This document shows positions 58,138 through 64,000 of a DNA stretch of 64,000 bases, one piece after another (within the stretch, counting starts at the first letter, position 1; each line of letters starts with the position of its first letter). Made by a program: the position numbers and the translations under genes. Under the pieces are notes generated by a model. The model saw only the letters and a list, made by a program, of their open reading frames with translations, was not told where the DNA came from and made no database searches. The DNA comes from Paenibacillus thalictri (GTDB lineage Bacteria > Bacillota > Bacilli > Paenibacillales > NBRC-103111), in assembly GCF_004307995.1 (NCBI RefSeq), contig NZ_SIRE01000003.1, forward strand, positions 487,459 through 551,458, given 5' to 3'.

Positions 58138-58359
58138 CTAAAACCGTTGCGCCAATTGCTGCTCGGCAATTTCCACCAAGCGGCGGGTAATATGTCCGCC
58201 GATAGCGCCTGTATCACGGGTGGCCATATAGCCATAGTAGCCGTCTTGCGGAATTTGAATGCCAAGCTGCTGCGCTACTTCGTACTTCAACTGGTTCATT
58301 GCGGATGCAGCTTGTTGTACGACAAGCTGATTGCTGGAACGACTTTGACCTTTTGCCAT
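58138..58359 (-). CDS. Small acid-soluble spore protein, alpha/beta type
   Basis: The 73-residue protein coats and protects spore DNA and is degraded at germination. It shows the conserved NQLVVQQAASAMNQLKYEVA, the GPR protease site region (KYEVAQQLGI) and the second motif GAIGGHITRRLVEIAEQQL. AGGAGGG precedes the ATG at 58359. It is monocistronic with its own terminator, as expected of a late forespore gene. Confidence 0.96.
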   Translation of the reverse strand: MAKGQSRSSNQLVVQQAASAMNQLKYEVAQQLGIQIPQDGYYGYMATRDTGAIGGHITRRLVEIAEQQLAQRF

Positions 58360-58512
58360 AGATGAATCCCTCCTGGTGCAAATCTTCATTGGTCTGTTTA
58401 CCAATGTTAGGGTTATCATCCCCGCGGACGCGATGAATTATGCAAACTTTTGTCATAAAGAAGCGTCGTCATTTACTTTTTGTCCCCGAATTTCATCTGA
58501 CAACGCCGGAAG

Positions 58513-59685
58513 TTACTCAACGGCGGCCGCTACCGCTTTTGGAGCCGATTTGCTATATTTGACAACTTTGTTTTTGCCGGTTTTTTTGGCAGTATACATC
58601 GCATCGTCCGCTTGCTTGATCAGCTCGTCCCGCGTGACGCCTTGTTTGTATTTGCTGTAGCCCATACTGACCGTCGCAATAGTTTCCGCTTCGATCCGCA
58701 AGCGGATCCGCTCGGCCAACTCGCCGCAGTTGGCGTCAGGGTCGGTGACCAGCACGACCATCTCCTCGCCTCCGTAACGGCCGCAGATCCCGTATTCTTC
58801 GGACTCTTCCCGCAAGATGTTCGCCACCTGCTTCAGCACCTTGTCGCCCATATCATGGCCTTTTGTATCGTTCAGCTTCTTGAAATTATCGATATCGCTA
58901 AAAATGACGGACACCGGAACGTGGCGCTGAATGAACTTTCCGGCAACATTATCGAAGTATTTGCGGTTATACAGCCGGGTCAAACCATCCGTGATCGATG
59001 AGGTGTAAATCGCCTGCATCAGCTCAATGACCCGTTCGAACAAAAGCAGGAACATAATCATGAAAAAGGCCACAGGCAGCATATTTTCCACCAGTGTGTA
59101 AAACGGCTGCTTGCCGGCGAACATGTACGTGTTGACCATATGTGCGGTGTGAGCGAAAAAATAAATGGTCAGACCGACCTGGTATTTGCCGGCTTGACCG
59201 ATTCTTGGAGCGATCAGCGTAAAGCCGAGAAAAATCAGCACATATAAATACAAGTTCATCCACAACTGCTGCAGCAGCACCAGTTGGGTTCCCGTGGACG
59301 AGACCCAGTCCGGCGTCAGGAAATAAGTGCCGGATACCGCGAAGCTGCCGAGCAAAAAAGCCGAAAACAGCAGGCTGTGACGTTTGCGGGTCGTGTTGTA
59401 TACCTGGAAAACGCCCAAATTCAGAAAAGTAAAAGAGACAATCTTCAGCATCAATAGGCTGTAATCGGTGAGGTTGTCCAATGTTTCGGCGTAGGAAGCG
59501 CGTATATTCAGCACGTATTGGCACATCAGGATCATAACGGACAACGTCATGGACAAATAAGCCTTTTTTCTGCGGCTGAACATCAAACGTAAAGAAACAA
59601 GCAGCATCATCGTCAATATCGTAAGAATGATCGTAAACCAGTAGACACTGCTCATCTGCCCGAAGGCGATGTCGGAAAATTTCAT
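58513..59685 (-). CDS. Membrane GGDEF protein, probable diguanylate cyclase
   Basis: The 390-residue protein has about seven membrane helices in residues 12-215 and a GGDEF domain at about 220-380. The active loop reads CGRYGGEEMVVLV, so the last position of GG(D/E)EF is Met instead of Phe. SDIDNFKKLNDTKGHDMGD retains the first metal Asp and the GTP-binding Asn and Asp. No inhibitory RxxD precedes the loop. It probably makes c-di-GMP and is not product-inhibited. The start at 59685 follows GGGGGAG; a longer frame to 59769 has no site. Confidence 0.9.
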   Translation of the reverse strand: MKFSDIAFGQMSSVYWFTIILTILTMMLLVSLRLMFSRRKKAYLSMTLSVMILMCQYVLNIRASYAETLDNLTDYSLLMLKIVSFTFLNLGVFQVYNTTRKRHSLLFSAFLLGSFAVSGTYFLTPDWVSSTGTQLVLLQQLWMNLYLYVLIFLGFTLIAPRIGQAGKYQVGLTIYFFAHTAHMVNTYMFAGKQPFYTLVENMLPVAFFMIMFLLLFERVIELMQAIYTSSITDGLTRLYNRKYFDNVAGKFIQRHVPVSVIFSDIDNFKKLNDTKGHDMGDKVLKQVANILREESEEYGICGRYGGEEMVVLVTDPDANCGELAERIRLRIEAETIATVSMGYSKYKQGVTRDELIKQADDAMYTAKKTGKNKVVKYSKSAPKAVAAAVE

Positions 59686-59920
59686 ATAACTCCCCCAATG
59701 GAAGCAGTAGACATTTAATGACCTAAAGCATATACAATTAATATACTGTGAACGTGATCTGTTTGGCAATGAATCGGATGAACTAGGAAGTCATTCGGAA
59801 AGTCATTTGTATACGCTTACAAACGAAAGTCTTTTCTGCGGGCCATGGAGCGAGTACAATAGACATGTGACCTTAGCAGGCTGTGGGCCGAAAAGGTGGA
59901 TTTACCTTGGGAGGGGTACC

Positions 59921-61048
59921 ATGAATATTTTACAAGCATTATTTTTTCCGCCAGAGCAACCCGGAGGGGTTTCCTCAATGGTTCCCTATATTTTAGAGCG
60001 TTTTAATAGAAGAGGCTGGAATATGGAGCTGTTCTCGCTGCCCAAAAGGGTGAGGCAGAAAGGGACAGAGGAAGTATCGTTTCAAACGTTTGATTGGCGC
60101 AAATTTGAAGGAGTCCCTATTGTGGACAAATATATACAGACCTACAAGGACTATGTATGGTGGACAAAACTCAGGTTGCGCGGCACTTATGACGTGATTC
60201 ACGCACATCATCCGATTACGGGGCTTGTCATGAAGCAGCTTTATCCGGACACGCCGGTCATTATGACGATTCACTCCAGCTTTGAACGCGAGCTGATTCT
60301 AAACGGAAAAATAGCCGAGAACGGTCCGGAGCATACGTTCCTGACGTCGATATACAGAGAACTGGAAGATCGGGTCGATCAGCTGATCACCGTGTCCAAT
60401 TCTTTCAAGATGTATTTGTCCGAGTACGTACAGGAACCGGAGCGGATCGGCGTCATACCAAACGGCTATGATGAAAAGCGGTTTCGCCCGGTTTCTCACG
60501 AAAATCACATTCCGCAGTTGATTACCGTCTGCCGCCTTGTTCCGGCAAAAGGGCTCGATATTTTGCTCAAGGCATGCGCCGAATTGAAACAAAAAGGACT
60601 TCCGTTTGTGCTTCATCTGATCGGCGACGGTCCGATCCGCCAAGAGCTGGAGGAAATGGCGCTTCAGCTGAACATTTACGAAGAAATCATTTTTTACGGA
60701 TACATGCTGCACCCTGAAGATTTTATGCCGTTTTTTGATGTGTTTGTACTGCCGTCCCGGGCGGAGGCGTTTGGTTCCGTGTTTGCGGAAGCGGCTCTTT
60801 GCGGTTTGGCCGTCGTCGGCACCAACGTCGGCGGTATCGCCGAACAGATCGAACATGGGCAAAATGGCCTGCTTGTCCCGGTTGACGATGCGCATGCGCT
60901 GGCGGGCGCGCTTGAAAAGGTGATGTCCGATCCGCAATACCGGTACAACTTGTCCCGGGTCGCTTGGGAGAAAGCGAAAAATACGTATTCGCTGACCCGG
61001 GTCATTCAGCAGTTGCGGGCAGTATACCGCAGCTACCGCAAAGATTAG
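59921..61048 (+). CDS. Glycosyltransferase, GT4 family
   Basis: The 375-residue enzyme has a GT-B fold. The N-terminal half opens with LQALFFPPEQPGGVSSMVPY and the C-terminal half holds LVPAKGLDILLKACAEL and the retaining EAFGSVFAEAALCGL (Glu-x7-Glu), GTNVGGIAEQIEHGQNGLLV. It transfers a sugar from a nucleotide donor, probably onto a polysaccharide or glycolipid. GGGAGGGG lies nine bases before the ATG. A longer frame to 59807 has no site. TACAAT near 59857 may be its -10. Confidence 0.92.
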   Translation: MNILQALFFPPEQPGGVSSMVPYILERFNRRGWNMELFSLPKRVRQKGTEEVSFQTFDWRKFEGVPIVDKYIQTYKDYVWWTKLRLRGTYDVIHAHHPITGLVMKQLYPDTPVIMTIHSSFERELILNGKIAENGPEHTFLTSIYRELEDRVDQLITVSNSFKMYLSEYVQEPERIGVIPNGYDEKRFRPVSHENHIPQLITVCRLVPAKGLDILLKACAELKQKGLPFVLHLIGDGPIRQELEEMALQLNIYEEIIFYGYMLHPEDFMPFFDVFVLPSRAEAFGSVFAEAALCGLAVVGTNVGGIAEQIEHGQNGLLVPVDDAHALAGALEKVMSDPQYRYNLSRVAWEKAKNTYSLTRVIQQLRAVYRSYRKD

Positions 61049-61092
61049 AATCATGCGGCGGCATGGTCCGAAAATACCGGAGGTGCGGCAAA

Positions 61093-61163
61093 GGCTACTG
61101 AAAAAGCAGCGAAGTAAGCGAAATCATGCTGGAGAAGTGCCAGCGTTCACTTTTTCAGTGGCC
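61093..61163. repeat. Long-range inverted repeat before yhaO
   Basis: GGCTACTGAAAAAG (61093-61106) and CTTTTTCAGTGGCC (61150-61163) match at 13 of 14 positions around a 43-base loop that has its own GCTGG/CCAGC pair. There is no T tract. It looks like a dispersed, folding repeat. Confidence 0.5.
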
Positions 61164-61189
61164 TTGTGCGGCGTGAGGAGTGACATATA

Positions 61190-62479
61190 ATGAAAGCTTT
61201 CCGATTTCTGCATACCGCGGATCTGCATCTGGACAGTCCGTTTCGCGGGCTGGCCGGACTGCCGCCGGTCATACGCGACAGGCTGAGAGATTCGACCTTT
61301 GCCGCTCTGGAGCGGATGGTCCGGCTCGCAGCCGAGCAGCAGGCAGATTTTGTCGTTATTGCAGGAGATGTATACGATACGGCGGACCGGTCGCTTAAAG
61401 CGCAGATCCGCTTTCAAAAAGCGATGGAACAGCTGGCGGGTAAACAGATACCCGCCTTTATTGTTCATGGGAATCACGATCCGTTGAAGGGCAAATCGGC
61501 CCGGCTGCGGTATCCCGACTCGGTCTATTTTTTCAGCGGGGAGGCGGCAAGCATCACCGCAATGACGCCCGATCGGGGGGCTGTGGCCGAAATATTCGGC
61601 ATTTCATATGAGACGGCGGCGGTGCAGGAAAATTTGGCGCTGCGTTTTCAGCCCAATCCCGGGGAGCTGTACCGGATTGGCCTGCTGCACGCCAATGTGG
61701 ACGGTGACGCCTCTCACGATAACTACGCGCCGTGCCGCCTGAACGATTTGCTGGACCGAGGGATCCACTACTGGGCTTTGGGACATATACATACGCGGCG
61801 TACGCTGCATGAGCATCCCCATGTCGTCTACCCGGGGAATACGCAGGGCAGACACAGCAATGAAACCGGAGCCAAGGGCTGTTATATCGTTGATGTGAAT
61901 CATGCCGGAGATACCTCGCTTGTGTTCCACCCGCTGGATACGGTGAGATGGATGCGGCACAGCCTGTCGATTGAAGGGATGGATACGGAGCAGCATCTGA
62001 AAGAAGCGGTGGAGAGCGTATTGGAGCAGCTGCGCAGCGAAGCCGAAGGACGAGCTTGCATTGTCCGGCTTCAGCTGGAAGGGCGCGGCAAGCTGCATGC
62101 GGCCATATCGCAAGGTCCGGCGCTGGAAGAGCTGGCAGCCGAGCTGCGGCTGCAGGAAACGGCGGCAGCGGAAGGAGCGGACGGTTATCCGTTCGTATGG
62201 ATCGAAGCGATCGAGAACCGGACCGGTGCAGGGCTTGACATGTCTGTGTTAGCCCAGGAAACGAGCTTTCTGGGGGACCTGCTGCGTCTTTCGCAAAGTT
62301 TGGCCGAAGACCGGGAGCGGTTTGAGCCGTTTTGCGAGGAGGCGCTGGCGGCGCTAAAAAGCCAACCAGCGCTTGCCCGGCTGCTGCGTGATTTGCCGCC
62401 GAAAGAGCGGCTGGAGCTGCTCAAAGCCGCGGAAACGCTGGCGGTCGACATGCTGGCGGAGACGGGGGGAAGCGAATGA
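61190..62479 (+). CDS. yhaO: Mre11/SbcD-like metallophosphoesterase, YhaO
   Basis: The 429-residue nuclease pairs with YhaN in DNA repair. All metal motifs are visible: HTADLHLDSPF, AGDVYD, HGNHDPLKG, LLHANVDG and WALGHIHTR. A long C-terminal part of helices follows. GTGAGGAGTG precedes the ATG. The gene overlaps the next by 4 bases (ATGA), so the two subunits are made together. Confidence 0.94.
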   Translation: MKAFRFLHTADLHLDSPFRGLAGLPPVIRDRLRDSTFAALERMVRLAAEQQADFVVIAGDVYDTADRSLKAQIRFQKAMEQLAGKQIPAFIVHGNHDPLKGKSARLRYPDSVYFFSGEAASITAMTPDRGAVAEIFGISYETAAVQENLALRFQPNPGELYRIGLLHANVDGDASHDNYAPCRLNDLLDRGIHYWALGHIHTRRTLHEHPHVVYPGNTQGRHSNETGAKGCYIVDVNHAGDTSLVFHPLDTVRWMRHSLSIEGMDTEQHLKEAVESVLEQLRSEAEGRACIVRLQLEGRGKLHAAISQGPALEELAAELRLQETAAAEGADGYPFVWIEAIENRTGAGLDMSVLAQETSFLGDLLRLSQSLAEDRERFEPFCEEALAALKSQPALARLLRDLPPKERLELLKAAETLAVDMLAETGGSE

Positions 62480-64000
62480 AATTAACGTATATTCATGTGC
62501 GGGATTATGGAGCGCTGCGCGACCTGCAGCTCGATTGCAGCCAGCCGTTAACGCTGGTGTACGGGCGCAATGAAGCGGGCAAGTCGACGCTGCTGCAATT
62601 CATCCGCGCCGTATTGTTCGGATTTCCGTCACGGCAGCAGGGAGCTGCCGGAGGCGCGATCGGCGTTCTCGATTCGCAGGGCCGCCCGGCGCGAATCGAA
62701 AGGTATGCTGCCGCTAACGGAAAATCGGCGGCTTCTTCGGCGCTTCGTATCGTCTATGAAGACGGAACGGCGGCAGGGGAAGCCAAACTCGCCGAGCTGC
62801 TCGGCGGCATTTCGGCTCAGCTGTTCGGGCAAGTATTCGCTTTTGGCCTCGGCGAGCTGCAGGAGTTGAGCACCTTGCAAGGAGAAGAGATCAGCGGTTA
62901 CATATATAGTGCGGGGCTCGGCGCAAGCGCAAGCCGAATCCGCCAGGCGGAGAAAAAACTTGCCGCCGGGCTGGACCAAATGTACAAGCCGAGAGGCAAA
63001 CTTCAGCCGATCAACAAGCTCGTACAGCGGGTCGCCGAGCTGGAGGCCGCGCTGCGCAGCGATCCTGACGCGGTGGCCGAATACGATCATCTACGGACGC
63101 GGATTCAAGAAACGGAACAACGTATCCTGCAGCTTTCGGATCGCAAGGATCAGCTTGCTGCGGGGCTGCAGATGGTCCGTACCGCGCTTCAATTAAGCGA
63201 CTCCTGGTCGCGCTGGCTGGCTGTGCAGGCACAGCTGTCCGGGCTGCCTGTCACGGAGCATTTTCCGGAAGAAGCGGTGCCGCGGCTTGACGCTTATCTT
63301 GCCGAGCAGGAGCGGCTGTTTGGCGAACTGGACAAGCTGGCGCTGAAGCGGGAGCAGTTGCAAAGGGAGCTGGACAAGCCGGAGCGCAGCGAAGTTTCGT
63401 TTGCTCCGGAAGCGCAAGCGGAATTGAGCGGTCTGCTGGAACGGTCGGCCGCTTACCGCGACAATCAGGCCGCGGCAGCCGAGCTGCGTGCCGAACTGGA
63501 ACATGCTGAGACGGAGCTAGGTAAACTGTTGAAGCGAATCGATCCTGGATGGGATGAAGCGGCGTTGGCCGCATTTCCGCAGACGATCGCGCTGCGCGAG
63601 CAAATCCGCGAATTCCGCGAAGCGTTTGCGGAATTGGCGCAGCGGCAACTGCACGCCGAAGCGGAGGAGATGATGTTGGCCCGAGAGGCGGGTTACGCCG
63701 CCGCCGAACGGGAACAAGCCGAAACTGCGCTGAACGGGTATCGCGAGCGGCACAGCGAAAGTTTGTCGCTGTTTGCCAGGTTTCCCGCGCAGGAGTGGAA
63801 AGCGCAGCTGGACGAGCTGCGGCGGCTTGCCGCGGACTGGCAGCAGGCGGAGGCCGAGCTGCGCTTCGCTGAGGAGCGCGCGGCGCATGACAGCGCCGCC
63901 CGCGAGCAGCTGCGCAGCGAGCAGCGCGCTTCCGCGCGGCGGCTCGCGCTGGTGCTGGCCGCGCTGGCGCTGGCCGCGCCCGGGGCGCTGCTCGCCGCCG
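62476..64000 (+). CDS. yhaN: SbcC/Rad50-like ATPase YhaN, N-terminal part (3' end outside window)
   Basis: About 508 codons lie in the window and the frame is open to the edge. Walker A is in VYGRNEAGKSTLLQFIRAVL, and FAFGLGELQELSTLQGEEIS follows. Long coiled-coil stretches fill the rest (for example QAQAELSG to ERSAAYRDNQAAAAEL). Close to the window edge a hydrophobic stretch begins (LALVLAALALAAPGALLAA), which agrees with membrane helices in the middle of YhaN-type proteins. The signature and Walker B lie beyond the edge. The last 150 bases are very G+C-rich. Confidence 0.93.
   Translation, partial: MKLTYIHVRDYGALRDLQLDCSQPLTLVYGRNEAGKSTLLQFIRAVLFGFPSRQQGAAGGAIGVLDSQGRPARIERYAAANGKSAASSALRIVYEDGTAAGEAKLAELLGGISAQLFGQVFAFGLGELQELSTLQGEEISGYIYSAGLGASASRIRQAEKKLAAGLDQMYKPRGKLQPINKLVQRVAELEAALRSDPDAVAEYDHLRTRIQETEQRILQLSDRKDQLAAGLQMVRTALQLSDSWSRWLAVQAQLSGLPVTEHFPEEAVPRLDAYLAEQERLFGELDKLALKREQLQRELDKPERSEVSFAPEAQAELSGLLERSAAYRDNQAAAAELRAELEHAETELGKLLKRIDPGWDEAALAAFPQTIALREQIREFREAFAELAQRQLHAEAEEMMLAREAGYAAAEREQAETALNGYRERHSESLSLFARFPAQEWKAQLDELRRLAADWQQAEAELRFAEERAAHDSAAREQLRSEQRASARRLALVLAALALAAPGALLAA

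Overview
The window looks like a chromosomal segment of a Gram-positive, endospore-forming Firmicute of the Paenibacillus type. The reasons are strong AGGAGG-type ribosome binding sites, frequent TTG and GTG starts, an alpha/beta SASP, a YjcZ-type peptide, a SleB-type spore-cortex hydrolase, B. subtilis-type gene pairs (yheI/yheH, yhaO/yhaN), a YesM/YesN-type sugar two-component system and S-layer-like secreted proteins carrying copper-amine-oxidase N-terminal domains. No rRNA, tRNA, CRISPR array, prophage or intact insertion sequence was seen.

Layout. 0-8 kb: the end of a CHASE2 adenylate cyclase, a secreted FecR/Ig/cohesin-like protein, a secreted NHL-propeller protein with a CuAO domain, an HD-GYP protein and an L,D-transpeptidase. 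8-15 kb: pyrD, a RelQ-type alarmone synthetase and a DUF309 gene, then an unknown membrane-anchored protein, an RsmF-like rRNA methyltransferase, an RsuA-like pseudouridine synthase and a YjcZ peptide. 15-24 kb: an acidic three-repeat protein, the YheI/YheH heterodimeric ABC exporter, a MerR regulator with a classic 19-bp-spacer promoter, a DltE-like SDR, and a second very GC-rich RsmF paralogue. 24-30 kb: a YbaK-type deacylase, an unusual secreted fusion (CuAO + ankyrin + signal peptidase I + cyclophilin), queE-queC, two XRE regulators, a GyrI-like protein, and a c-di-GMP-I riboswitch ahead of a 60-codon gene. 30-42 kb: a YkgJ-type protein, a secreted repeat protein, a PadR regulator coupled to a HAAS-SEDS fusion, a Gfo/Idh/MocA oxidoreductase, and a histidine kinase/AraC-type regulator next to a sugar ABC importer (binding protein and two permeases). 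42-54 kb: SleB-type hydrolase, then a MacAB/YknXYZ-like exporter operon, a secreted protein, an acidic Pro/Gly-rich protein and a protein of 13 Big_2 Ig-like repeats. 54-64 kb: an FMN glutamate-synthase-like protein, a LysR remnant in a repeat-rich gap, a HAD phosphatase and GNAT pair, a SASP, a GGDEF protein, a glycosyltransferase, and yhaO plus the start of yhaN.

The most notable signal is a promoter architecture that recurs at four places (before 30772, 43062, 49319 and 50424). Each has TTCAG/TTAAG-like hexamers repeated every 11 bp on one face of the DNA, with a -10 element starting exactly 15 bp after the start of the last hexamer used. A fifth array lies in the opposite orientation at 42821-42869. 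This resembles the PhoP/OmpR class of response-regulator core sites. It links a secreted repeat protein, an exporter operon with a secreted partner, a Pro/Gly-rich acidic protein and the Ig-repeat protein into a proposed cell-envelope regulon. The second notable item is the four-domain secreted fusion at 24656-26515.

c-di-GMP is represented three ways in the window: a GGDEF cyclase, an HD-GYP hydrolase and a GEMM-I riboswitch. All functional statements are from reading motifs by eye; no database search was run.
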